Below the pieces are notes generated by a model, which saw only the letters and a program-made list of their open reading frames with translations, made no database searches and was not told the origin of the DNA. Below are positions 52,523 through 61,418 of a DNA stretch of 64,000 nucleotides, piece after piece. The stretch's first letter is position 1. Every line of letters starts with the position of its first letter. Origin of the DNA: BOG-908 sp965199235 (GTDB taxonomy: Bacteria > Pseudomonadota > Alphaproteobacteria > Acetobacterales > Acetobacteraceae); NCBI GenBank assembly GCA_965199235.1, contig CBDAQU010000002.1, positions 3,224,001 through 3,288,000 on the forward strand, in the 5' to 3' direction. A program made the translations under genes and the position numbers.

Positions 52523-54679
52523 ATGCTCAGAGTGCTTGGCTGTGTTCTGCATCAACACGATCTTCGGTTGGTCGGGCTGGCCGCTTTCATCTGCCTTTTG
52601 TCTTGCCTGACGGCATCTGCCTTGCTTTCGCGCGCTCGGGCCACCGATCGCTGGCTGCGCATTACCTGGCTGGCAATTGCCGGTCTGGAGTTCGGCGGCG
52701 GGGTTTGGTCGCTTCACTTCATTGCCATGCTCGGCTTCATGCCGGGCGTGGCCATCAGCTACAGCATCGAGGAGACCGGATGGTCGATCGTGGTCGCCAT
52801 CTTAGGGGCGTTTGCCGGCTTCTGGGTGGCGCTTTCGGGTCTGCCAAAAGCCGTCCGCGTCGTCATCGGCGCCGCACTGCTGACAGTGTCGGTAGGCGGG
52901 ATGCACTATGTCGGCGTGGTGGCGATGCGGCTGCAGGGCCGCTTCGTCCTCGATCACCGACAGGTCGTCGTGTCGCTCGTCGCCTGTGCGGTGTTTGGCG
53001 CCGCCTCTGTGCTTGCGATGTCGGAACTCCGCTCGGTTCGGCGCCAGCTGCTGCTGATGACGCTTCTTTCCCTGTCCGTCTGTCTGCTGCACTTCACCGG
53101 CATGTCCGCGATGTCCTTGCAGCTCGGCCTCGGACCGGAGAACCAGTCGGGTTTCGTCGGGTCCACGACGCTGGCTGCCGTCGTTGCCTCGCTGAGCATC
53201 GCCTTGCTGATCTGCAGCCTGTCGCTCTCGATAATGGACCGCCACTTGTCCGACCGTTCGACGCGGGAGGAGCAGAGATACCGGACCATTGCGCACCATG
53301 ATGCCCTGACCGGCATGGCTAACCGGGTGCTGTTCGACATCGAACTGACTCAGGCACTGCATCAGGCCCGGCGGCAGGGGACGAGCGTCGCTGTCATCTG
53401 CATGGATCTGGACCGATTCAAGTTCGTCAACGATCTGCTGGGCCATGCGGCAGGCGATCATCTGCTTGTTACCGTTGCGGACCGTCTGACTCAGATACTC
53501 CGCCATTCCGACGTGGTTGCGCGAATGGGCGGTGACGAATTTGCCATCATCCTGCCCGACGTGATCGACCTGCCAGCCTGCACGGCGCTGGCAGAACGCA
53601 TCATCGAGACGATCGGAGAGCCTGTCCTCCTCGATGATCAGCAGATGGTCGTCGGCGCCTCAATCGGCATCGCCATGTATCCGCGGGACGGCCAGACGGG
53701 GTCCGAACTGATGCGCTGCGCTGACATCGCCCTCTACAGAGCCAAGGAGGACAAGCGCGGCACCGTCCGCATGTTCATGCCCGAAATGGACGCAACGCTT
53801 CAACAGCGACGCATGGTCGAGCGGGACTTGCGGGCAGCCATCGGCGGCTCGGAACTCGAAGTCCACTATCAGCCTCTCGTCGACTGCCGGACCGGAGAAG
53901 TCGAGGGCTTCGAGGCACTGCTTCGCTGGACTCATCCGACACGCGGCAAGGTCACGCCTGCGGAGTTCATCCCGATCGCCGAAGAAAGCGGGCTGATCAT
54001 CCCACTTGGCCTTTGGGTTCTCAACGATGCGTGCAGGACGGCAGCGGGCTGGGAGAAGCCGCTGCGTGTGGCCGTGAACCTGTCTCCTGCCCAGTTCAAG
54101 CAGGGTGACTTGGCGGAGCAAATAAAATCGACTCTCGTGAGCAGTGGCCTGGACCCGAACAGGCTGGAGGTCGAGGTCACCGAAGGTGTCCTGATCGACT
54201 ATCCGGAGCGCGCCGTCGCGATCCTGCTGGAGCTGCGGGCCATGGGTGTGCGCGTATCGCTCGACGATTTCGGCACCGGGTTTTCAAGCCTCAGCTATCT
54301 CAGGCTGTTTCCCTTGGACAAGATCAAGATCGACCGGTCCTTCGTGATGAATTTGGGAGTGGACGACAAATCTGCCGAGATCGTGAGGTCGATCATCCTC
54401 CTTGCCCATAGCCTCGACTTGTCGGTCACTGCCGAAGGTGTCGAGACCGAGGAACAGCTTGCATTGCTCAATTCGCAATCCTGCAACCAGGTCCAGGGCT
54501 TCCTGCTGGGTCGTCCGGCGCCGGTCGATGATCTCGCACTTGATAAATGCAGGCCGGACGGGCCACTCCAGGTGGATGATTGTCCGACGGGCCGACGGTC
54601 AGACGGATCAAAGGAGCATCCGGACACAAAGCATTCACCCGGCCGGGAACTGGAGTTTGACTCAGTCGACCGGTTCTGA
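52523..54679 (+). CDS. MHYT-GGDEF-EAL membrane signalling protein
   Basis: About 718 residues from ATG 52523. The N-terminal half has seven membrane segments with MHYT repeats (SLHFIAMLGF, GGMHYVGVVAM, LLHFTGMSAM), proposed to sense oxygen, CO or NO through bound metal. The GGDEF domain is intact (RMGGDEFAIILP), so diguanylate cyclase activity is possible. The EAL domain has EGFEALLRW, NLSPAQF, DDFGTGFSSLSYL and KIDRSFV, so c-di-GMP phosphodiesterase activity is also possible. A TTG at 52508 is an alternative start. It may set c-di-GMP for the pilus and biofilm functions nearby. Confidence 0.92.
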   Translation: MLRVLGCVLHQHDLRLVGLAAFICLLSCLTASALLSRARATDRWLRITWLAIAGLEFGGGVWSLHFIAMLGFMPGVAISYSIEETGWSIVVAILGAFAGFWVALSGLPKAVRVVIGAALLTVSVGGMHYVGVVAMRLQGRFVLDHRQVVVSLVACAVFGAASVLAMSELRSVRRQLLLMTLLSLSVCLLHFTGMSAMSLQLGLGPENQSGFVGSTTLAAVVASLSIALLICSLSLSIMDRHLSDRSTREEQRYRTIAHHDALTGMANRVLFDIELTQALHQARRQGTSVAVICMDLDRFKFVNDLLGHAAGDHLLVTVADRLTQILRHSDVVARMGGDEFAIILPDVIDLPACTALAERIIETIGEPVLLDDQQMVVGASIGIAMYPRDGQTGSELMRCADIALYRAKEDKRGTVRMFMPEMDATLQQRRMVERDLRAAIGGSELEVHYQPLVDCRTGEVEGFEALLRWTHPTRGKVTPAEFIPIAEESGLIIPLGLWVLNDACRTAAGWEKPLRVAVNLSPAQFKQGDLAEQIKSTLVSSGLDPNRLEVEVTEGVLIDYPERAVAILLELRAMGVRVSLDDFGTGFSSLSYLRLFPLDKIKIDRSFVMNLGVDDKSAEIVRSIILLAHSLDLSVTAEGVETEEQLALLNSQSCNQVQGFLLGRPAPVDDLALDKCRPDGPLQVDDCPTGRRSDGSKEHPDTKHSPGRELEFDSVDRF

Positions 54680-54713
54680 ACTGCAGGCAGGATGCATTGA
54701 AAGTTTTGGGCGA

Positions 54714-54763
54714 CTAGAGCGGTTTCACGCAGAGTGTCCGCGAGTGGGCGGACCTCAAACCGG
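54714..54763. repeat. Short dispersed hairpin repeat, copy 2
   Basis: The stretch begins CTAGAGCGGTTTCACGCAGAG and ends CAAACCGGT, matching the element at 9737-9787 over most positions. The two ends are again roughly complementary. It lies 35 bp after the MHYT-GGDEF-EAL stop and directly before a longer repeat, so it may form part of the terminator region. Confidence 0.6.
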
Positions 54764-54769
54764 TCCCTC

Positions 54770-54906
54770 GGGAGCGACGTACCCAAACCGCAGGCAAGTC
54801 CTTCTTTTTTGCAAAAAAGAAGCAAAAAACCTTTGTCCGGCTGTCGCGGATCAAATGAACAGAGGTTTTTGGTCCTTTTTGGAAAAAGGACTGCTTGCCT
54901 TTCACG
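54770..54906 (+). repeat. 135-bp terminator-like repeat, copy A
   Basis: The unit runs from GGGAGCGACGTACCCAAACC to CTGCTTGCCTTTCACG. It contains two strong A/T-rich hairpins, one near 54797-54822 and one at 54871-54892 (GGTCCTTTTT pairing with AAAAAGGACT). It is nearly identical, in the opposite orientation, to copy B at 54991-55125. The two lie between convergent genes and probably terminate transcription from both sides. Confidence 0.75.
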
Positions 54907-54990
54907 CCGTCGCCCAGCCACCGGACGTCGGGCGGACCTCCCGCGCCACCGTTGCGGCAGCTCTCATACCAACTGGGGTTGCGTCTCACT

Positions 54991-55125
54991 CGTGAAGGCA
55001 AGCAGTCCTTTTTGCAAAAAGGACTAAAAAATCTCTACTCATTTGATTCTCGACAGCCGGACGAAGGTTTCTGCTTCTTTTTTGCAAGAAGACGGACTTG
55101 CCTTCGGCTTGGGTATGTCGGTCCC
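54991..55125 (-). repeat. 135-bp terminator-like repeat, copy B (inverted)
   Basis: The reverse complement matches copy A over its whole length, including the middle block GTCCGGCTGTCG. A perfect 22-nt palindrome at 55004-55025 (AGTCCTTTTTG with its complement) is followed by AAAAAATCTC. With copy A, separated by about 84 bp, it could form a very large cruciform. Confidence 0.75.
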
Positions 55126-55140
55126 AAAGGCCGATTGGTA

Positions 55141-55407
55141 TCACACGGCTCGAAAGATCATCGCCACGACCGACCCCCAGAACGCAAGGCTGAGCGCAAC
55201 GGGGAGAAGTGAAGCGCGCATGCTCCTTGGTCCGTCTGCCACGTCGTCCGGTTCGGTTTCGACAACGGGGCGCGCGGGGGTGCGCAAGAGCGGTACGAGG
55301 GTATCGGGGATCTCGCGGCGGTCAGGCCGGCGGCGATCGGCGGCAACGCTGGTGTCAACTGCCGCTGGAGGAACATCTGCCACGTGCATGTCAAACGCCC
55401 CGGTCAT
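55141..55407 (-). CDS. Small C-terminally anchored membrane protein
   Basis: An 88-residue frame with a polar, Asp/Arg-rich N-terminal two-thirds (DRRRPDRREIPDTLVPLLRTP) and one C-terminal membrane segment (LPVALSLAFWGSVVAMIFRAV). I do not know the family. It lies between the repeat cluster and pabBC on the same strand as pabBC. The clear tail anchor is the main support. Confidence 0.5.
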   Translation of the reverse strand: MTGAFDMHVADVPPAAVDTSVAADRRRPDRREIPDTLVPLLRTPARPVVETEPDDVADGPRSMRASLLPVALSLAFWGSVVAMIFRAV

Positions 55408-55509
55408 CGGGCTTCAGACTGACAGAGCTTCGTGAACGAATGGTTGCTGCCGATACGCCGCGCGCTTGATGCCGCCGCTTGGATCCTCGCCGGCGCCCTT
55501 TGCTGCGCC

Positions 55510-57297
55510 CTATGTCACCAGTTCGGCCCGTCGCAGGCCGTGCAGGCTGTTTCCGAGCCATAGCGGGCGGGATCGCAGCATGTCCAGCGTCAGCGGGCGT
55601 TCTATCGCCGCCCGGCTGTCGAGCAGGCACTGCCGCAGAACGCCTGGCAGCACGCCTGATGCCAGCGGCGGCGTTGCGAGCGCTGCGTCGCCCACGAAGA
55701 CGGTGTGGCGGGACGCGTCAGCAACCTCGCCCCGCCGGTTGAGCAGGATCGCCTCGTCTAGGCTTGCCGCCTTCGCCTCGTCGAACGCTCGCTCGTACGC
55801 CGCGCGTCGCGTCGTCTTGTGACGCAGGAACGGATCGCCTGGATCGAGGCGATCCGTTGCCAGCCCGACCCGCATGACGCCTTCCGGCGTGGCGACACTC
55901 TGACCGCCGACCGAGACCGTCCCATCCCGCGCCAGGAGCATGCGCACCCGCCGATCGCCGGCTGTGGCGTTCCAGCCCGCCGCCCGAGCCTGCAGCGCCT
56001 GTGTGGCCGCGTGCCGATCGAATGCGAACCGCAGCGCCCGCGCCGATGTCGCCATCCGCGCGAGATGCCGGTCAAGCCTCACGAATCCCTCCCGCGCCGA
56101 CCAGCGAAAGGTTTCGATTAGCCCGTATTCCGCGGCGAGGTCCGTCAGCACGCGGGCTTTCAGCATCGCCTCGTCGTACTCCGCATCCGCCTCGGACTCC
56201 GCAACGATGCCGCCGCCGACCCCGTATCGGCCGCCTGCGTCCGCGCCGAGCACCGCGGTTCGGATGGCCACGTTGAACCGCATGTCGCCGCCCGGAGCGA
56301 TCGCGCCGAGCGCCCCGGTGTAGAACCCTCTGGGCGACGGCTCGAGCGAGCGGATGATTTCGGCGGCCCGGATCTTCGGGGCGCCCACCACCGAGCCGCA
56401 TGGGAACAGCGCCGCAACCGTGTCGCGCAGGCTGGTCCGTGGCTGCAGCCGTCCAACCACCGTCGACGTCATCGTGTGCAGGCTCGGATAGGTCTCCACC
56501 GTGAACAGCGAGGGCACCCTCATCGTGCCAGGGACGCAGACCCGCGACAGGTCGTTCCTGAGCAGGTCGACGATCATCAGGTTCTCCGCGCGCTGCTTGG
56601 GATCTTCGAGCAGGGCCGTCCGAGCGGCGTCGTCCTCGGCCGCGTGCCCGCCCCGCGCGGCCGTGCCCTTCATCGGCCGTGTCGTCGCCGTGCCGTCGCT
56701 GACGGAGACCCAGAGCTCCGGCGAGACGGACAGCACCGTCGTGCCGCTCAGCGCAGCGAACCCGCCATGCGCAACCGGCTGCGATGCGCGCATCGCCGCG
56801 TAGAGGGCGAGCGGGTCGCCTGCGTAGCGGAAATCGAGCGGGAAAGTGAGGTTGACCTGATAGATGTCGCCCGCAGCGATCAGCCGGAGCGCCTCCTGCA
56901 CGTCCGCCACGTAGCCCGCCCGGTCTGCGACCCAGTCGAGCCGCACGGGCGGCGGCGGACCGAGCTCGGCAAACATCCGGTCGAGTGCCGCGCCGCTGAC
57001 GCGCGCCGGCGGGTCGAACAGCCCGAGCCAGATAAGCGGCCCCGCAGAAGGCGCAGGCATCAACGGAGCAAGCCGAGGCTCGAGCGCGTAGCAGAGTTCA
57101 TAGGACAACAGCCCGGCCGCGTGGAGACCGGACGAAAGGCCCCGTTCCACGGCAAGCAACGCGTCGTCGACGCTGGCCGCGTCGTCGCATCGGATGATCG
57201 CTTGCGGGCGGGTGAACAGGCGCCCTCCCGCCGCCTCATCCAACCTGTCTTCCAGCAGCACACAGGGCGAGGACAGGTCGCCGGGAGCTATCTTCAC
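55510..57297 (-). CDS. Aminodeoxychorismate synthase PabB fused to lyase PabC
   Basis: A 595-residue fusion. The N-terminal part, to about residue 385, is a chorismate-binding PabB domain with GDIYQVNLTFPLDF, SPELWVSVS, the PabB-type lysine in RPMKGTAARG, ENLMIVDLLRNDLSRV, FPCGSVVGAPKIRAAEII and GGGIVAESEADAEYDE. The C-terminal part, from about residue 405, is a class IV PLP lyase of the PabC type (RLDRHLARMATSARAL, LNRRGEVADASRHTVFVG). It makes 4-aminobenzoate for folate from aminodeoxychorismate; PabA is needed for glutamine use. Such fusions are known in several bacteria. Confidence 0.9.
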   Translation of the reverse strand: MKIAPGDLSSPCVLLEDRLDEAAGGRLFTRPQAIIRCDDAASVDDALLAVERGLSSGLHAAGLLSYELCYALEPRLAPLMPAPSAGPLIWLGLFDPPARVSGAALDRMFAELGPPPPVRLDWVADRAGYVADVQEALRLIAAGDIYQVNLTFPLDFRYAGDPLALYAAMRASQPVAHGGFAALSGTTVLSVSPELWVSVSDGTATTRPMKGTAARGGHAAEDDAARTALLEDPKQRAENLMIVDLLRNDLSRVCVPGTMRVPSLFTVETYPSLHTMTSTVVGRLQPRTSLRDTVAALFPCGSVVGAPKIRAAEIIRSLEPSPRGFYTGALGAIAPGGDMRFNVAIRTAVLGADAGGRYGVGGGIVAESEADAEYDEAMLKARVLTDLAAEYGLIETFRWSAREGFVRLDRHLARMATSARALRFAFDRHAATQALQARAAGWNATAGDRRVRMLLARDGTVSVGGQSVATPEGVMRVGLATDRLDPGDPFLRHKTTRRAAYERAFDEAKAASLDEAILLNRRGEVADASRHTVFVGDAALATPPLASGVLPGVLRQCLLDSRAAIERPLTLDMLRSRPLWLGNSLHGLRRAELVT

Positions 57298-57363
57298 GCT
57301 ACGCCCTCGTTACCGTCCGATACGGGCAGTCGTATTAACTGGAGCATTATCGCTTCAGGTTTA

Positions 57364-57415
57364 CGCTTGAAAGGCAAGCAGTCCTTTTTGCAAAAAGGAC
57401 CAAAAAACTTTTTTC
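57364..57415 (-). terminator. Partial copy of the terminator-like repeat after hupE
   Basis: The first third of the repeat recurs here, from GAAAGGCAAGCAGTCC to the A/T-rich tail. On the minus strand it is a strong stem (GGTCCTTTTT pairing with AAAAAGGACT, 57380-57400) about 40 bp after the hupE-like stop. It is probably the terminator of that operon. This shows the repeat family at a third site. Confidence 0.7.
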
Positions 57416-57439
57416 ATGGCAGTCGGCCCAGACGCCACC

Positions 57440-58600
57440 CTAGAAGGGCATCAGGCCCAGACCGGTCGCCCTGTCGGTGAACCAGGCCAGGGCTATGAGC
57501 GCGACCGCGCCTGAAATACCCGGCATGATGCGCCTTGGATAGACGACCGTGTTCCTCAGCAGGAAGCCGACCGGCAGCACGATCGCGGCGATGGATACCT
57601 GGGCGGCTTCAAGCCCGAGGTTGAACGAGATCAGCGCCACCCCCAGCGCCATCGGCGGCAGCGACATCGGGCCAAGCGCGGTTGCGAAGCCCAGCCCGTG
57701 CACCAGCCCGAACGCGAAGGCGAGCGGCCAGCGCCGTCCGGGAAGGAAGTGCAAGACGTTGTCCAGCGCCGTGACCAGGATGGTGAGCGCGATCCCCGCC
57801 TCGCTCAACCGCTCCGGGATCGAGACGATGTGCAGCACCGACAGCGTCAGGGTCGTGCCATGCGCCAGCGTGAACGCGCTGAGCACCTTGAGCGATTCGA
57901 AGAACATGCCGCGGAAATCGGCGACCGGCAGCATCGCGGCACCGGGCCCGAAGGAGTGCGAGCGGCGGCGAAACATCGCCGGAACCAGAAGCATGGTCAC
58001 GAACAGCATGTGGTCGATGCCGGTCAGCAGATGGTCCACACCGGTCAGGAAAAAGCTGCGCACCGTCTCGCCGTAGCCGGGCGCCACGTCGAACTGCACG
58101 TCCTGCAACGTGGGCGACAGCGCGGCGGCGTGCGGCACGCCGCCGACCGACAGGGTCAGCAGGCCGCGATGCAGGGGATCAAGGTCGAACAGCAGCGCGT
58201 AATGCACGCCGACGCGCGTCGGCACGGAGCCGCACGATGCCTCGAAGCGCAACACCGCATACGCGCCGTCGCTGAGCCGGTCGGCCAACTGCGTGACCGG
58301 GCCGAACGTGCAGGCCGCGCCGTCGCCCGACAGGGCAAGCCGCGACAGCGCGTAGGCGTCGATGGCGCTCGCGTGCTGCCGCAACTCGCCCCAGGTGATC
58401 GCACCGTCGCCGTCGGTGTCGAGGCCGACCGCGTAATCGAGGTCGCGCAGGGCGATGGACCATTGCACCGCCAACGCGCGGCCCTGGACGTCGACATGCA
58501 GGTAGGACGAGCTGGCGCTGTGCGCGCGCGCCGGCACGGACGTCAGCGTCGTGGCCAGGCACAGGAGCGCGCACGCGACCAGGCGAGCGGCCGCGCGCAT
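57440..58600 (-). CDS. HupE/UreJ-family metal permease-like protein
   Basis: A 386-residue membrane protein. A signal peptide (LVACALLCLATTLTSVPARAHS) precedes a roughly 180-residue periplasmic domain containing an EF-hand-like loop DTDGDGAITWGEL. The C-terminal half is the HupE/UreJ domain: GVDHLLTGIDHMLFV, SAFTLAHGTTLTLSV, LVHGLGFATAL. His/Asp-containing first motifs like this coordinate Ni or Co in HupE transporters. The ATG at 58600 overlaps the TPR stop as TGATG. It ends the NikR-adjacent operon and is the likely inner-membrane step. Confidence 0.88.
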   Translation of the reverse strand: MRAAARLVACALLCLATTLTSVPARAHSASSSYLHVDVQGRALAVQWSIALRDLDYAVGLDTDGDGAITWGELRQHASAIDAYALSRLALSGDGAACTFGPVTQLADRLSDGAYAVLRFEASCGSVPTRVGVHYALLFDLDPLHRGLLTLSVGGVPHAAALSPTLQDVQFDVAPGYGETVRSFFLTGVDHLLTGIDHMLFVTMLLVPAMFRRRSHSFGPGAAMLPVADFRGMFFESLKVLSAFTLAHGTTLTLSVLHIVSIPERLSEAGIALTILVTALDNVLHFLPGRRWPLAFAFGLVHGLGFATALGPMSLPPMALGVALISFNLGLEAAQVSIAAIVLPVGFLLRNTVVYPRRIMPGISGAVALIALAWFTDRATGLGLMPF

Positions 58601-59832
58601 CAACTTGGCGCGTTCGGCGTTTTGGCGGGACGAATGCGGGCAGCAAGACCGGTCAGCCGCCAGTCCTGCACCGCGTTGGCGTGCAGCCAGGCCAGCACCG
58701 GATCCGCCGCCGACGGTTGGGAGACCGCCAGCGCCGTCTCCAGCAGGATGCGCGCGTCGGCCGGTTCGCGCTGCACGTCCCAGTTGTCCCGCGCCAGCGA
58801 CAGGGCGCGCGCAGGCTGATGCAGCAGGTAGAGGGCGAACCGCGCCTCCTCGCGCCGATGCACGGTGTCGCCGCGCAACCGGCTCGCCTCGAACCGCGCC
58901 GCCAGGTCGGCCACGTGACCGGCCAGCGCCGAGTCGCCGGTCGCCTGTTCGGCCAGGGCCAGCCGAAGCAGCAGGGGGTCGATGCGCGTGCGGCCGCCGA
59001 GCAGCGCCACAACGTCGCTCGGCCGGCCATGGTCGAGCAGCCAGTCCGACCAGGCGCCCAGCAAATAGGGGTCGCGCGGGTCCAGCGCCATCGCCCGGGT
59101 GAACCAGGATGCCGCCGACGGGTCGTCCAGGCGGTCGGCCGTTTCCGCCGCCAGCGTCATCGCCCACATCGCCACCGATGGTTCGCGACCGGCCTCGGCC
59201 GCGTTGACGTCGAGCGAGAGGGTGACGGCGCGCAGGGCGAGCGGCGCGTGGCCGTTCAGCGACATCGCCGAGGCTGTGCAGACGTCTGGCGCCAGGCCGA
59301 GCACGGTGCCGGCGAACTGTCCGCAATCGGCCAGCGCCGCGGGGTAATCGGCCTGCGCCTGGTGGATGGCGGCGCGAGTGAGCCAGGCCTGGGCGTCGTT
59401 CGGCCGCCGGCGCAGCACCTCGCCCAAGGCGGCCAAGGCACCGGAGAAGTCGTGGTTGCTCTGCAGTATCACCGCCCGCAGCAGCGTCACGTCGGGCGGG
59501 GCCGCGTTGCCCTGCGGCCAGGGAGACAGCGCGGCCTGTGCGCGGCCGAGATAGCGCGGATCGCCCAGCGCGCGGGCACGATCGAGGTCCCCGCGCGCCA
59601 CGTCCAGCGCCAGTGTCAGGTTGCGCGGGTCGGCAGCAAGCGCCCGGTGCTGGTCGCGCAACGCCCGCGCAACGCTGTCGCCCGCGTCCGGAAGACGTTC
59701 GAGTACGACGTCGTCTCTCGCCGGCAAGAAAGGCGAGGCCGACGCCGAAACGCCAGCCCAAAGAACCAAGAAGCCCGCGGAAATCAGAAGCTTCTTGGTT
59801 CTCGTCCTGGAAGAACGGCTTTCTGTCCTCAA
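58600..59832 (-). CDS. TPR-repeat periplasmic or membrane-tethered protein
   Basis: A 410-residue protein with an N-terminal signal or anchor (KKLLISAGFLVLWAGVSASASP) and TPR-like helices (RDQHRALAADPRNLTLALDVARGD, NHDFSGALAALGEVLRRRPNDAQAWLTRAAI, ASWFTRAMALDPRDPYLLGAWSDW). Its TTG start directly follows the DUF4331 stop. Codons about 11-24 of the mRNA can form a perfect 13-bp stem (59762-59774 with 59790-59802). It probably bridges the DUF4331 protein and the HupE-like permease. Confidence 0.8.
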   Translation of the reverse strand: MRTESRSSRTRTKKLLISAGFLVLWAGVSASASPFLPARDDVVLERLPDAGDSVARALRDQHRALAADPRNLTLALDVARGDLDRARALGDPRYLGRAQAALSPWPQGNAAPPDVTLLRAVILQSNHDFSGALAALGEVLRRRPNDAQAWLTRAAIHQAQADYPAALADCGQFAGTVLGLAPDVCTASAMSLNGHAPLALRAVTLSLDVNAAEAGREPSVAMWAMTLAAETADRLDDPSAASWFTRAMALDPRDPYLLGAWSDWLLDHGRPSDVVALLGGRTRIDPLLLRLALAEQATGDSALAGHVADLAARFEASRLRGDTVHRREEARFALYLLHQPARALSLARDNWDVQREPADARILLETALAVSQPSAADPVLAWLHANAVQDWRLTGLAARIRPAKTPNAPS

Positions 59833-61272
59833 TCAGTTAGGCTCATGAACCGGCGCCGGCGAGTCCGACAAAGGCGGCATGACGTAGGGAAACGCGGTCA
59901 GGTAGTGCGTGTCGTCGGTATACGCGCCGTCGGTGAAGTCCAAGCCGCCGGACGGTGCGTTGGACGCGCCGCCAAAAAAGCCGAGCGTGTACAGCCGGCC
60001 CATCGCGACGCGAAGCGTGATGTCCACCACGTCGTCGCCTGGGCGTCGGCCGTTGGGGTAGCCGGCGTTGTCGCCGCCGATCACGCCGAGCCGGTTCTGC
60101 GAACCGTAGGCGGTCGGTGCGATGCTGGTGTTCAGCCGCATCTCCTCGGACGGGGTAGGCGGTGTGCCAGGCTGGTTAAGGCCGGGAACGCCGGTGAGGA
60201 ACACCGCCACCAGGTCCTGGCGTGGAAACTGGGTGGGGGCAGGCGTGTTGAACAGCGCCTGGATCAGCGCCGGCACTGTCGGGTTGGTCACGTATTTGCC
60301 GAACTGCGCATCGTTGGCGGGCAGCGAGGCGTTGAACTTGTCCTTGTCCGGCAACCCGATGACCAGTTCGTTGACCAACGGGTTGGCCAGCCGTGAAACC
60401 TGCTTGTAGGCGACGGTGCCGCCCGTGCCTGGTACGCCGAGTGACGACGTGGTCCAGGCGCCGACAACGGGTTCGCTGCCCTTGACCAGGCAGGCGATCG
60501 GCAGTTCCCACACGATGGACGTGACGTTCTTGGCGGCCAGGCTGTCCTGCGTCGTGTTGGCATACTGCTCGCCGACCGGATTTGCATAGTTCACCAGGTC
60601 GAAGGTTTCGCCCAGGTTGGCGACGAACGGATCCTTGCGCTGCCCCACGAACAGCTTGCCGGTGCCGCCACAGCCCGGAATGTTCAGCTGATGGTAGAAG
60701 CCCGCCGCGTATTCGGCGTAGTTCGGGATCGACTTGTCGCCGACATTGTCTATCGGCTTGGCGAACACCGTGTTGCCGCCGTCGCCGGCCAACGGCGTCT
60801 CGGTCGCCTGGCCGCTGCTGCTGTAGGTCACCAGCGAAACGGTGTAGGTTTCCACAACGTTTTGCGCTGCACGGTTGCCGATGGCGATCTGACCGTCATT
60901 GATGAGCGGAATGGCGACGGTTGTGCCGCCGACGTTGAGAGAGAGATGCTTGTCGTTGTACTTGAAGCGAAACCGGAACGAGAAGGTCGGCTTGCCGGTG
61001 CCCGTCTGGTCGACGTTGATGTCGTAGTAGCCGTTCGGCTCCATCTGGAAGAAGTTCGGCCCGCCATAGGAATCCTGCAACGGTACGTAATCGGCGATCA
61101 TCGTCACGTAGGCCGAGCGGTTCTTCTCGTAGCTGCGGAACATGTAGAAATCGCTGGCATCGAGCCGGGGCATGCCGGCGATCATCGGCGCTTCGCGGTG
61201 GCTGGATGCCTTCGCCGGCAGGGTGGAAGCAGACAGGGCTAAGGCCGACGCGGCAAGCAGAGTGCGTTTCAT
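59833..61272 (-). CDS. DUF4331-family exported protein
   Basis: A 479-residue protein with a signal peptide (LLAASALALSASTLPAKA). The mature N-terminus starts SSHREAPMIAGMPRLDASDFYMFRSYE, the family's hallmark, followed by TFSFRFRFKYNDKH and a later FVGQRKDPFVANLGETFDLVNY. DUF4331 has no established biochemical role; it is a periplasmic or surface protein. GGAG lies 7 nt before ATG 61272. It lies between a TonB-dependent receptor (146 bp upstream) and the TPR gene, pointing to a role in the same uptake pathway. Confidence 0.88.
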   Translation of the reverse strand: MKRTLLAASALALSASTLPAKASSHREAPMIAGMPRLDASDFYMFRSYEKNRSAYVTMIADYVPLQDSYGGPNFFQMEPNGYYDINVDQTGTGKPTFSFRFRFKYNDKHLSLNVGGTTVAIPLINDGQIAIGNRAAQNVVETYTVSLVTYSSSGQATETPLAGDGGNTVFAKPIDNVGDKSIPNYAEYAAGFYHQLNIPGCGGTGKLFVGQRKDPFVANLGETFDLVNYANPVGEQYANTTQDSLAAKNVTSIVWELPIACLVKGSEPVVGAWTTSSLGVPGTGGTVAYKQVSRLANPLVNELVIGLPDKDKFNASLPANDAQFGKYVTNPTVPALIQALFNTPAPTQFPRQDLVAVFLTGVPGLNQPGTPPTPSEEMRLNTSIAPTAYGSQNRLGVIGGDNAGYPNGRRPGDDVVDITLRVAMGRLYTLGFFGGASNAPSGGLDFTDGAYTDDTHYLTAFPYVMPPLSDSPAPVHEPN

Positions 61273-61418
61273 CGAGGTCTCCCGGTGGCAGGCATGCGCG
61301 CGGACGCGATGGATGTCGCGCTTCATCCTTCCTATCTCGGTTTGCCCGGACCCTTCAGATGCAGGTTCCGTAATTTTTTCCGGCAAAGCAATGGAACACG
61401 TCTCCGTGAACGGTCGGC

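Noticed and set aside
58601..59761. An apparent N-terminal extension of the HupE-like gene
   Set aside because: It is a shadow of the TPR gene. The signal peptide starting at 58600 marks the real beginning.
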